DNA from: Nitrospira sp.
Lineage (GTDB): Bacteria; Nitrospirota; Nitrospiria; Nitrospirales; Nitrospiraceae
Direction of reading: 5' to 3'
Assembly: GCA_016715825.1 (NCBI GenBank)
Contig: JADJXO010000003.1
Coordinates: 1 to 64,000, forward strand
DNA length: 64,000 nucleotides
Shown: one piece after another, positions 43,119 to 51,311 of the stretch
How positions within the stretch are numbered: the first letter of the stretch is position 1
How the letters are laid out: each line of letters opens with the position of its first letter
Made by a program: the position numbers and the translations under genes
Notes under the pieces: model-generated
The model's database searches: none
Told to the model about the DNA's origin: nothing
Seen by the model: only the letters and a program-made list of their open reading frames with translations

Positions 43119-43873
43119 TCTTCAGGAATTATCCTCATTCCATCATGAGACGTCAGTCAGGCGCGCGCAGCCTGTTTAACAGCGACGGTGTCTGCCTGAG
43201 TGAACTCATGATCAGTTTGTCGATCGGTGCGGTCGTGCTTGCAACGGCGTTAACCACCGTGAATATCGTCCAGACGCATGCGGGTAAACAGCAACGCTCG
43301 CTGAATCAGCAGCAAGAGTTACGACTAGGGCTCGAAGTATTTGAACAAGAAGTGCGACTTGCTACAGCCGAGACGATAGTGACGGCAGCCTCGGACCAAT
43401 TCCTATTTTATGCCAATCTCAGTGACCATCGGACTGTCACGACCGCCGGGCTGAGTCCTGGACAAACCGTGTTGCCGGTACGGGATGGCAGTGGATGGGG
43501 AGAAGCCAAGACGATCTCTGTGTGCGGGCGGCAGGGCTGCGAATCCCATCGGCTCGCCTATGCGGGGCAACGGTTTCACCTCACGCTTGTGGACCCGATT
43601 CAGTCATCATTTCCTGAAGGTGCATCTGTGCAAATCCTTAATCGAGTCGTCTACTACGTCAAACGCCAGGAACCCGACCAGTGGAGTCTGATGCGTATGG
43701 TTGATGGCGGCGCGAGCGTTCTGATTGGCAAACTCGACGAGCTCCGATTTTCATACAGAAACGACCTAGGACAACGCACGGATCAGGCAGCACTCGTGAG
43801 ACGAGTCATCTTAGCCATCCATTCAGATCAACCCCTGCATCGAATGGTGCGGGAAGTGAGCATCCGCTCTTAG
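43115..43873 (+). CDS. PilW-like minor pilin, cassette 1
   Basis: A 252-residue pilin-like protein with a long basic leader ending at G25, then VCLSELMISLSIGAVVLATALTTVNIV with E30 as mature +5. The remainder has the PilW pattern of an early helix RSLNQQQELRLGLEVFEQEVRLA followed by a beta-rich domain with two cysteines (SVCGRQGCESH) that could form a disulfide. It overlaps the PilV-like gene by 4 bp and is followed by the PilX-like gene after 13 bp. Confidence 0.83.
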   Translation: MIFRNYPHSIMRRQSGARSLFNSDGVCLSELMISLSIGAVVLATALTTVNIVQTHAGKQQRSLNQQQELRLGLEVFEQEVRLATAETIVTAASDQFLFYANLSDHRTVTTAGLSPGQTVLPVRDGSGWGEAKTISVCGRQGCESHRLAYAGQRFHLTLVDPIQSSFPEGASVQILNRVVYYVKRQEPDQWSLMRMVDGGASVLIGKLDELRFSYRNDLGQRTDQAALVRRVILAIHSDQPLHRMVREVSIRS

Positions 43874-43886
43874 GAGGGTCCCCATT

Positions 43887-45356
43887 ATGTTCTGCAGAAG
43901 CATCGACGGTGATCAACGAGGAATCGCACTTCTGGGAGCCATGGTGATCGTGCTGGTTCTCTCAGCGCTTGCAACGACACTCTTGAACCTGAGTGGGCAA
44001 GAGGCTGTCAGTGCAAGTGCAGCGGGCCAAGTGGCCATCGCCCAACAACTTGCTGACGCATCCGCCGAACTTGTGGTGGGATGGTTTCATGAACCATCGT
44101 CAACGAGTACGATCCCTGCAATCGTGGCACTGCGTACCAGGACCGGGCGTGACACGGACGGTACACCCTCATTTTTTGATGCGACTGGTCGATCCCAGTT
44201 TATGGGGACAGTAGACCGTCCGGATTTACACGTGCAGGCCCAGAATGATTTAGACAATCGATTACTGAATGATCCGAAAGACGGACTGTTTCGTACCATG
44301 CAACACCTTGGGCATGTAGAGGAACTCAAAGTGTATGCGCCGACCGATCCAGGGCTGCTTTGTACCGTTGATACCACCATCGCAACCAATACAACCCCTT
44401 CCGTTCGGCAATCAGTCCGAATGCAGTTGAGCACCTTGGGACTGCCTGCATTGAAGACCGCGGTGCAGGTCCTCTGGAATCTAGGCCAGCCGCAACCTGG
44501 TAGGGAATCACCGGTCTTTCTACATTGGGGTGATGTGAAAGTTGGGGGAAACCTGGTGCTCAAAACGGTTACTGATCTTCCAAAGAAAAGCGGAATCGCT
44601 CCACTCAGCGGTCAGAGCTATGAGGAGCTCGGTCAACGAGAAGATCGGTGGGTGGAGGTCTGGGTGGGAGGCGATGTTCAGTTGACTCAACCGCTTGCCC
44701 GACCATTTACGGATGTGCCCAGTAACATTCATGTCGGTCAACATCCCGTTCCAGGAGTTCGCTTCGATGAGTGGCCATACGAACACCTGAAGCGAATAGC
44801 CCAACGGTTCGGTCGGTACTACGCAATCGATCGAGACGGCCTTCTTTATCCCCAAGGGATCGTGGAACCCGGCAAAGGCGTGTCTCCGGAGCTGGTAGTA
44901 CGGTCCCAAGCTCCTGGTGATCAGTTGGGCCTGATCTTTGTCGATACCCTCGACCAGATGCCGCCGCGTGCCGACAATCTGGGAGTGCTCAAGCTCAGGG
45001 CGCCGTATATCGAGGGGACGGTGGTCATGCAGGGGCATATTGAACTGGCTCCCAGCGGCAGCGGTGCCGTGATTCCAGCACTGAGCCCTCCAATGCCTGA
45101 TCAAAGCAACTCGCTCGCGCGCACTCCCCTTCACCTCACGGGTATCAATTTCAATGGAGTGCTACACGCCATCGGTACCATCTCGCTCTCTGGAGGAGTA
45201 CGGCTCTATGGAGCGGCATTGGTAGGCGAAACAATTACGCGATCAGATCCAGGTAGTTCAATGGAGGTGTGGTATGACCACGATCTTGGGGAGGGTTTAT
45301 TTCGAGGGTTGCCGGTGGTCTATCGCGCTCCAGGCACCTGGATGGCACGCTTCTAA
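43887..45356 (+). CDS. Oversized PilX/GspK-like protein, cassette 1
   Basis: A 489-residue protein with a PilX-like N-terminus: after G12 comes IALLGAMVIVLVLSALATTLLNLSGQEAV, without the +5 glutamate, as in PilX and GspK, which sit at pilus tips. PilX proteins are usually near 200 residues. The extra C-terminal part (about 210-489) is rich in short Gly-separated strands such as GNLVLKTVTD, EGTVVMQGHIEL, NGVLHAIGTISLSGGVRLYGAALVG, which suggests a beta-solenoid-like passenger. The function of that part is unknown. Confidence 0.75.
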   Translation: MFCRSIDGDQRGIALLGAMVIVLVLSALATTLLNLSGQEAVSASAAGQVAIAQQLADASAELVVGWFHEPSSTSTIPAIVALRTRTGRDTDGTPSFFDATGRSQFMGTVDRPDLHVQAQNDLDNRLLNDPKDGLFRTMQHLGHVEELKVYAPTDPGLLCTVDTTIATNTTPSVRQSVRMQLSTLGLPALKTAVQVLWNLGQPQPGRESPVFLHWGDVKVGGNLVLKTVTDLPKKSGIAPLSGQSYEELGQREDRWVEVWVGGDVQLTQPLARPFTDVPSNIHVGQHPVPGVRFDEWPYEHLKRIAQRFGRYYAIDRDGLLYPQGIVEPGKGVSPELVVRSQAPGDQLGLIFVDTLDQMPPRADNLGVLKLRAPYIEGTVVMQGHIELAPSGSGAVIPALSPPMPDQSNSLARTPLHLTGINFNGVLHAIGTISLSGGVRLYGAALVGETITRSDPGSSMEVWYDHDLGEGLFRGLPVVYRAPGTWMARF

Positions 45357-45421
45357 AACCGACGTGAGAGAGGAATCCGTAAAAACAACTTCTTATTGGC
45401 GATGGAAAAGGATGAGTTAAA

Positions 45422-47248
45422 ATGATTGTACAAGACCGTGCGGTACGTCCAAGGCGGGCAGTTCTATCAGGTGGAAGCCAGAAAAAACACACGATGGCGA
45501 AACAACCTCGCAAGATGACGATGGAGCGCAGTCTCTTGGATTGCATTGCCTATCGAGGCTTGATGAGTCAAGCCGACTTGGATGTGGCCATAGAGGAATC
45601 ATTATCACGCGAGGTGGACCTCGAAACGATCTTGCTTGAAAAGTACCGGGTACCACGTGCGGCACTTGGGTCAGCACTCAGCGAGTTCTATCAGTGTCCC
45701 TATGTTCCGTATGATGAGCGGACCATTATTGACCCCGATCTCCTCAAGAATTTGAGTTTCGACTACCTGAGAAGAAATTCGTGGCTTCCCTTGAAGCGAC
45801 AGGGAACGGTTCTCGATGTGGTCATCAATGATCCTCATGATTTGGAAAAAGGTCTTGATATCCGGCGTGCTTTTCCGGGGGTGACCGTTCGTTTCTCAGT
45901 TGGGCTTCGGCGCGATATTGAGCAATATCTGCTTGTTGCCACGGGGCAGGCCAATGGGGGTTCCATTAGCGATATCCTTGGGGAACTTGTCGATGAAGCC
46001 GGCATTGAGCGAGGTGCTGAGGGTGAGCCTGGCGAGATCGACGAAAACGATTCGGCCATCGTGCGCCTAACAAACCAAATCATTGCAGAGGGGTACCGGC
46101 TTGGGGTTTCTGATATCCACATTGAGCCATACTCGGATCGAAAAGAGACGGCCGTACGGTTTCGCGTCGACGGCACGTGTTTTACCTACATGCGTATTCC
46201 CGCCGTCTATCGGCGGGCCATTGCCTCGCGACTGAAGATCATGGCCAATCTAGATATTGCTGAACGCCGAAAGCCCCAAGACGGGAAAATCCGCTACAAA
46301 TTGGCCAAAGATCGTGAAATCGAATTACGCGTCGCCACCTTGCCAACCGCCGGCAACAATGAGGATGTGGTGTTACGGCTTCTGACTGCCAAGGAGATCA
46401 TGCCGCTGGAGGCCATGGATTTTTCACCGGAGATTTTACAGATCGTCAAGGAACTTTCAGAACGCCCGCATGGCATCTTTCTGTGCGTGGGGCCTACCGG
46501 GTCAGGAAAGACCACCACGCTGCATGCCGTGATGAGACATATCAATACCGATGAACGAAAGATTTGGACGGCCGAAGATCCGATCGAAATCACGCAGGAA
46601 GGTTTGAGGCAAGTTCAGGTCCATCCCAAAATTGGGTTCTCCTTTGCCTCGGCGATGCGGGCATTTCTTCGGGCGGATCCTGACGTGATTATGATCGGAG
46701 AGATGCGGGACAAAGAAACGGCCGACATCGCGATAGAAGCGTCGCTCACCGGGCATTTAGTGATGAGCACGCTACACACCAACAGTGCGGTAGAGACCGT
46801 TACCCGGCTGTTGGACATGGGGTGTGACTCGTTCAACTTTGCTGATGCGATGCTGGGCATCCTCGCGATGCGTCTTTGTAAGTGTATTTGCCTTCACTGT
46901 CGAGAGAGCTATCACCCGACGCAACAGGAATATGAAGAGCTGGTACAAGGCTATGGAGCTCGGTATTGGGAGAGGCTGGACGTCACCTACACCGAGGATT
47001 TCACGCTCTATCGGGGAAAGGGTTGTGACGCGTGCAATAACAGTGGGTTTAAAGGGCGGGTGGCTCTGCATGAGCTTCTGGTTGGGTCGGAAGATCTGAA
47101 AAACCTGATTCAAGGGAAAGCAAGAACCGCGGAGATCCTGAGCGTGGCCATGCGAGATGGCATGGTGACCCTGCTACAGAATGGCATTCAGAAAGTGCTG
47201 AGAGGAGTCACCACGTACCGACAAGTGCGGGCGGTCGCTGTAAAATAG
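45422..47248 (+). CDS. pilB: Type IV pilus / type II secretion assembly ATPase (PilB/GspE family)
   Basis: A 608-residue hexameric motor ATPase for pilus extension. An N-terminal MshEN-like domain (about 30-170; LLDCIAYRGLMSQADLDVAI) is followed by the secretion ATPase core: AEGYRLGVSDIHIEPY, Walker A GPTGSGKTTT near 358, the Asp box WTAEDPIE, Walker B RADPDVIMIGEMRD and the His box GHLVMSTLHTN. A zinc ribbon has CICLHC and CDAC pairs. The RLG residues of c-di-GMP-binding MshEN domains are not clear here. The start is ATG 45422 with AAGGA upstream, or ATG 45494. No pilC, pilT or major pilin gene is nearby. Confidence 0.93.
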   Translation: MIVQDRAVRPRRAVLSGGSQKKHTMAKQPRKMTMERSLLDCIAYRGLMSQADLDVAIEESLSREVDLETILLEKYRVPRAALGSALSEFYQCPYVPYDERTIIDPDLLKNLSFDYLRRNSWLPLKRQGTVLDVVINDPHDLEKGLDIRRAFPGVTVRFSVGLRRDIEQYLLVATGQANGGSISDILGELVDEAGIERGAEGEPGEIDENDSAIVRLTNQIIAEGYRLGVSDIHIEPYSDRKETAVRFRVDGTCFTYMRIPAVYRRAIASRLKIMANLDIAERRKPQDGKIRYKLAKDREIELRVATLPTAGNNEDVVLRLLTAKEIMPLEAMDFSPEILQIVKELSERPHGIFLCVGPTGSGKTTTLHAVMRHINTDERKIWTAEDPIEITQEGLRQVQVHPKIGFSFASAMRAFLRADPDVIMIGEMRDKETADIAIEASLTGHLVMSTLHTNSAVETVTRLLDMGCDSFNFADAMLGILAMRLCKCICLHCRESYHPTQQEYEELVQGYGARYWERLDVTYTEDFTLYRGKGCDACNNSGFKGRVALHELLVGSEDLKNLIQGKARTAEILSVAMRDGMVTLLQNGIQKVLRGVTTYRQVRAVAVK

Positions 47249-47273
47249 TCTCATCGGGGATGGGCGAGTTCAG

Positions 47274-47612
47274 TTAGGGGGTGGTGTCCAGGACCAGCAC
47301 AAAAGCCGACAATTGTCTTAATGCGTCCGATGACATCCGAATAAACTCGACTCCACATCGAGGCGCTGACACCCACCGTACACCGGCCAGCTCAATCTGA
47401 ACGGGTATCTCTCCGTTCAAGAAGTCAATATCCAGTGACAGGTATGATCCTTTGCTGGGTACGCGCTCAGCTGTGAGGGCGCATCCATGCGCTGAAAGAT
47501 TCAAGATTGTGCCGCGGCACTGGCCTTCCGAGGTTCCAAGCGTACAAGGAATCTGAACGGCATACCGTTGTGCTTTGCGAAACTCCCGTTTCATAGCGTC
47601 ATTTGGCCCCAT
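47274..47612 (-). CDS. Single-domain PilZ protein
   Basis: A 112-residue protein that is one PilZ domain, with the c-di-GMP-binding motifs RKAQR (R12, R16) and NLSAHG (N38, S40, G43) both intact, so c-di-GMP binding is likely. It lies on the opposite strand between pilB and the second minor-pilin cassette. This placement suggests it couples c-di-GMP level to pilus function. A second in-frame ATG at 47594 is possible. It is unrelated in sequence detail to the PilZ units of the BcsA protein. Confidence 0.9.
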   Translation of the reverse strand: MGPNDAMKREFRKAQRYAVQIPCTLGTSEGQCRGTILNLSAHGCALTAERVPSKGSYLSLDIDFLNGEIPVQIELAGVRWVSAPRCGVEFIRMSSDALRQLSAFVLVLDTTP

Positions 47613-47846
47613 ATAGAGATCGACATTCTTTCACCCAACGCATGAGCGAACATTCCGGTCACGGCACCTTTGTCGCATCGCTGTGATGTCAGTACGCTTC
47701 CACAAATAGGGGAAGCGTATTCCCCCGTACCAAACCGTACAGCCTGAGCGCCGAAATTTGTTGTTCCTGGGTACGAAAAGTGGTCGATCTCCATCAACTT
47801 CGAGACCAAACCCACAGAGTTAAATCAAGGGGTTACGGGAAAGTGA

Positions 47847-47863
47847 CCTCTTTGGTAAAGAGG
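47847..47863 (+). repeat. Perfect hairpin in the leader of pilin cassette 2
   Basis: CCTCTTT (47847-47853), loop GGT, and AAAGAGG (47857-47863) form a 7-bp stem 28 bp upstream of the fimT-like start. No T run follows. It may be an RNA regulatory element or an operator. Confidence 0.3.
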
Positions 47864-47891
47864 CATGTACCTTGCTCAACTCTGAGGCGTC

Positions 47892-48428
47892 ATGAAGAAT
47901 ATGCCAATTCTGAGCCCAATACAGTCGGACGAGAAAGGCTTCACCCTTGTAGAAATTGCAATTGTTGGGGCGATCCTGAGCGTTGCAGCCGCGGTATCAG
48001 TCCCGAATTTTCTGCAGATGTACGCAAAGCATGAGCTGTATCAAGCCACCACAGGCCTTTATAACAGACTCATCCTCGCCCGATCCTCGGCGATTAGCCG
48101 AAATACCATGATTGCCGCGACACCTTCCAGTGTGCCCATGGGACTAGACACGGTCGCGTTTACGGCCCCGCTGGGACCGGAAACTCTTCCGGAAACAATC
48201 AGATTCATCACGGTACCGCCCGCAACGACGCCGCCGCCAACGTTGCCGTTACCCGTGTTGAGCTTCACCCCTCGAGGCTTGAGCACGACGCCTTTAGCGA
48301 CGCAAACGGTTCAATTGCAAAGTACGCGAGACCCGAATCTGATCTATTCGATATCGCTGATGCCGTCTGGGAAGGTGACATGGTGTCGGCAAGCCATCAA
48401 TCCCTGTCTCGTCAATGACCGGTCATGA
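47892..48428 (+). CDS. GspH/FimT-type minor pilin, cassette 2
   Basis: A 178-residue pilin-like protein with the leader cut after G16, giving mature FTLVEIAIVGAILSVAAAVSVPNFLQMY with E21 as +5. The GspH/FimT fold is indicated by LYNRLILARSSAISRNTMI and by the late strand SLMPSGKVTWC. The loop around residues 110-125 is proline/threonine-rich. It starts the second minor-pilin cassette, with a 279-bp divergent gap to the PilZ gene. Confidence 0.87.
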   Translation: MKNMPILSPIQSDEKGFTLVEIAIVGAILSVAAAVSVPNFLQMYAKHELYQATTGLYNRLILARSSAISRNTMIAATPSSVPMGLDTVAFTAPLGPETLPETIRFITVPPATTPPPTLPLPVLSFTPRGLSTTPLATQTVQLQSTRDPNLIYSISLMPSGKVTWCRQAINPCLVNDRS

Positions 48429-48443
48429 GTCAGAGGTTCACAG

Positions 48444-48971
48444 ATGATGAAGCCACAGAGTGAAAAAGGATTTACGTTAGCAGAGGTGATGATCTCTGCT
48501 GCGATTCTTGGTGTCGGGGTCATGGGGATGGCTGCCATGCAAGGTGTGTCTTTTTCAAAGAACGTAGATGCCAATGACCTATCCATCGTTACCAATGTCG
48601 CGGCTGACATGATGGAACGAATCCAAAGCAACAGGCGGTTTGCATGGGCCTACAACAATATCGACACGACCGGGCCAGGGAACTGTTTAGCGGGCGGAAT
48701 TCCGGCTCCCGCCCCACCTACGCCGTTCTTCTCCGTTTCGCCATCAGTTCAAGCAACAAGAGGCATACAGGGTGATTGCACCCAATGGAGAACATTGGTC
48801 TTGGCTACCAACCTATTGAATGTGCGTGGCACGGTGCAGGCTGCTCCTATACTGCCACTCAAGGACGACTCCAGTGCTGTGCAGCTGACCGTACAGCTGC
48901 AGTGGAATGAACGCACGGGAGTACAACGACAACGCTCGGTGGCTTTTCGAACGGTAATTGAGCCGGAGTAG
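48444..48971 (+). CDS. pilV: PilV-type minor pilin, cassette 2
   Basis: A 175-residue type IV minor pilin. The leader ends at G9, and the mature protein begins FTLAEVMISAAILGVGVMGMAAMQG, with E14 as +5. The region NVAADMMERIQSNRRFAWAYNNI is the usual PilV helix ending, and the C-terminus contains QLTVQLQWNERTGVQRQRSV. Unlike the PilV-like protein of cassette 1 it has no EF-hand-like loop. It lies 15 bp after the FimT-like gene and 30 bp before pilW. Confidence 0.88.
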   Translation: MMKPQSEKGFTLAEVMISAAILGVGVMGMAAMQGVSFSKNVDANDLSIVTNVAADMMERIQSNRRFAWAYNNIDTTGPGNCLAGGIPAPAPPTPFFSVSPSVQATRGIQGDCTQWRTLVLATNLLNVRGTVQAAPILPLKDDSSAVQLTVQLQWNERTGVQRQRSVAFRTVIEPE

Positions 48972-49001
48972 AGTGGCTTTCTACAGGCAGGGGGCGTCCA
49001 C

Positions 49002-50228
49002 ATGAACCCATTCCTAAGAGTGTGCGGCCGGAACCAGCAGGGCTTTACCTTGGTGGAAATCATGGTGGCGACAATGATGACCGCTGCAATAGTTGCTGCG
49101 GGGTTTGGTGCACTCGTCGTCAGTCAGAAGACCACGCGCATTACCGGACAGATTGGGAATACCCAGGCGACTGCTAGAAATGCCTTGGACATGATCACGG
49201 CCGATTTGAAGCTAGCCGGGTTCGGGATGCGTGGACTGTCATCAACGGTAGGAGGGTGCCACATCAACGGCACTCCATATGCGCTCGTACCCGGTGATAA
49301 CAATCCGCTTGGGGCCGACAGTGGACCCGATACCATCTCGATGGTTGTGCCGATGACCAATTCCATCACCGCAGTGGGACCGTTGTGGCAGGTCTTCGTT
49401 CCGGGGGCTCCTGGGATCATTGGCGGAGGGGTACCGATCTCGAGTATTCCCATGCCGGCCAATGCGACTACTGCGATGGGGAATACTATCCCCGGTGGTG
49501 GAGCGGCATTACTCGGGATGCCGGTTTCCATCGGCGGGATGGCGGGATCGACGATATCGGCCGTCAGTCCCGGAGGTCTTACCGTGAATCCAGCCATTCC
49601 AGCGCCTGCGGCCTTTGGGTCGGGAACGCAGGTATACCTGCTCCAGTGCATCACCTATCAAGTCATTCCACCTCCAGACAATCTGAATCTCTGTCAAGGA
49701 AACGCCCCCTGCCTGGTTCGTGGCGCTGTCCCGGCTGCGCTCGTGGGCCCTGGTAGTCCGCCCAACTGCAACCAGGTCAATTCAAGCTGCATCCCGATCA
49801 TGGACGGAGTGGAAGACCTTCAACTGGCCTATGCCTGCGATGGCTGTGATCCGCGTGTCAATGGCGCTATCCCTGATTTGCAGCCGGACGACCTCAATCT
49901 GTCGAATCAGTTCGACCAAGCGGATTTCATCACGGACCGAAATTGGTTCGGTACAGCTGGGCCATACGGTTCCTTCATGACCCCGAGAACGATTCGGTTG
50001 GTGCAGGTCAACATTGTGGCTCGTCAGACCAGAGCTGATCAAGGAATGGGGGAAGCTCAATCAACCCCCGTCCACAGTTCGGTGTTTCCTGTACTCAGTG
50101 ATCACAATCATGCAACCGGACTCTTTGTGCTGGGAGACACTGCGTCAGCGGCACAGCAGTCGGCCTATTTCCAGTTTCGTCGACGGATTTTGACTCGGAC
50201 CATCGAACTCCGCAACCAAAGGTTCTAA
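49002..50228 (+). CDS. pilW: PilW-type minor pilin, cassette 2
   Basis: A 408-residue PilW-family protein. After G14 the mature sequence is FTLVEIMVATMMTAAIVAAGFGALVVSQ, with E19 as +5, followed by the PilW helix ATARNALDMITADLKLAGFGMRG. The large globular part has a Gly/Pro/Met-rich central section (about 130-205) and later CNQVNSSCIPIMDGVEDLQLAYACDGCD, typical of PilW. Several cysteines may pair in the periplasm. It is followed by the PilX gene after 2 bp. Confidence 0.88.
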   Translation: MNPFLRVCGRNQQGFTLVEIMVATMMTAAIVAAGFGALVVSQKTTRITGQIGNTQATARNALDMITADLKLAGFGMRGLSSTVGGCHINGTPYALVPGDNNPLGADSGPDTISMVVPMTNSITAVGPLWQVFVPGAPGIIGGGVPISSIPMPANATTAMGNTIPGGGAALLGMPVSIGGMAGSTISAVSPGGLTVNPAIPAPAAFGSGTQVYLLQCITYQVIPPPDNLNLCQGNAPCLVRGAVPAALVGPGSPPNCNQVNSSCIPIMDGVEDLQLAYACDGCDPRVNGAIPDLQPDDLNLSNQFDQADFITDRNWFGTAGPYGSFMTPRTIRLVQVNIVARQTRADQGMGEAQSTPVHSSVFPVLSDHNHATGLFVLGDTASAAQQSAYFQFRRRILTRTIELRNQRF

Positions 50229-50230
50229 CG

Positions 50231-50851
50231 ATGCTATCTACTCATGTGGGTTCCAATAAACGAGGGCTGTTCGCTAATGAGCGAGGAACTTCCTTCATGA
50301 CGACGATGCTGTTGATGCTGATTATAGGAGCCCTTGGCGTCGCCGCGCTCACCATGACTGGGATGGAAAACTCCATGGCCGGAGCGATACGCATGGTTGA
50401 AGAAGGGACTGATGCAGCAGAAGCCTGTGTGGGGTCGGCGGTCCGAGCGATCCGGTTGACGATTGACGACCCAGATATGGGTGGCCCAGCGGCTGTCCTT
50501 CTTGCACCACAGGGTCCGGTGCCCGCTTCTAATCAGGCGGTATTCAGTCAAGAAATCAACGGCACGCTTCGGAACAACCCCGACATTGCGGTTGGGGCAG
50601 GTAATGCGCCAAACCTTGTGATGAACGTCAATGGATATGTAGTCAACGGCGATATCGACTTTCTCTACTCAAAACAACGGGTAGGCAGTAATCTCGCTGA
50701 TCCAGATAAGACCACTCGTGAAAATTACTATCGAGTCGACTGTACTGCGGCGAACGCGGCAACAGGAACGACGAGTCGGGTGATTGTGACGTTCGAGTGC
50801 TTGGACACCACCGGTGAAGGTTGTGTCAAGAGAAGCGCGAACGGTATCTAG
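50231..50851 (+). CDS. pilX: PilX-type minor pilin, cassette 2
   Basis: A 206-residue protein with a PilX-like N-terminus, NERGTSFMTTMLLMLIIGALGVAALTMTGMENSM, in which the +5 glutamate is absent as usual for PilX. The EEGTDAAEACVGSAVRAIR helix matches the PilX region that follows the membrane segment. Its size is normal for the family, in contrast to the 489-residue PilX-like protein of cassette 1. It sits 2 bp after pilW and 16 bp before the next gene. Confidence 0.82.
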   Translation: MLSTHVGSNKRGLFANERGTSFMTTMLLMLIIGALGVAALTMTGMENSMAGAIRMVEEGTDAAEACVGSAVRAIRLTIDDPDMGGPAAVLLAPQGPVPASNQAVFSQEINGTLRNNPDIAVGAGNAPNLVMNVNGYVVNGDIDFLYSKQRVGSNLADPDKTTRENYYRVDCTAANAATGTTSRVIVTFECLDTTGEGCVKRSANGI

Positions 50852-50867
50852 TCGATAGGAGATGCGT

Positions 50868-51248
50868 ATGATGAGGATCGGCTCACTCAAATCATTCTCT
50901 AGGATGCTCAAGCCTGCAACAATAAGCATGTTTGCCATGCTCGGAGTTAGCCTTCTGGTTGCGGTGTTCGGCATGGCTAACGGATTAGTGCCGCTGGCTT
51001 ATGCGCTTGATCCGATTCCCCCGCATGTCGCGAACGGATTACGGGCTGGAGTCGTGACGTCGGTTGAGTCTCGCTCCCTCTTCATCAACGGAAAAGAATA
51101 CCTGGTAGACCCAGACGTAGAAATTCGAGACCAAGAAGATAACGTGTTTCCGCCAGAGGTTGTCAAACGCGATCAGGAAGTGAAATTTCATCTCAAGAAG
51201 GGCGCCGGCAACACCATCGATTTCCTGATCGTCTACTTGCCGCAATAG
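50868..51248 (+). CDS. Small exported protein between pilX and pilY1 (possibly PilY2-like)
   Basis: A 126-residue protein with a long N-terminal hydrophobic segment (roughly residues 19-46) that is probably a signal peptide ending AYA/LD. The mature part is about 80 residues of predicted small beta barrel: GVVTSVESRSLFINGKEYLVDPDVEIRD. A strand pattern of G-x-V-x-S-V followed by I-N-G-K-E-Y-L is reminiscent of small PilY2-type or DUF5666-like proteins. The start at 50868 is preferred because AGGAG is then 6 bp away. Its fixed place before pilY1 suggests a role with PilY1, but this is inference. Confidence 0.6.
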   Translation: MMRIGSLKSFSRMLKPATISMFAMLGVSLLVAVFGMANGLVPLAYALDPIPPHVANGLRAGVVTSVESRSLFINGKEYLVDPDVEIRDQEDNVFPPEVVKRDQEVKFHLKKGAGNTIDFLIVYLPQ

Positions 51249-51311
51249 CATGGGCACGAAGTGACACGAGTGAAGAACGAAAATGGTATCAGAGCGGAGG
51301 AGGTTAGGACC

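Noticed and set aside
44520..45134. 204-codon open frame antisense to the PilX-like gene
   Set aside because: No recognisable domain and overlap with a coding frame that fits the pilin operon.
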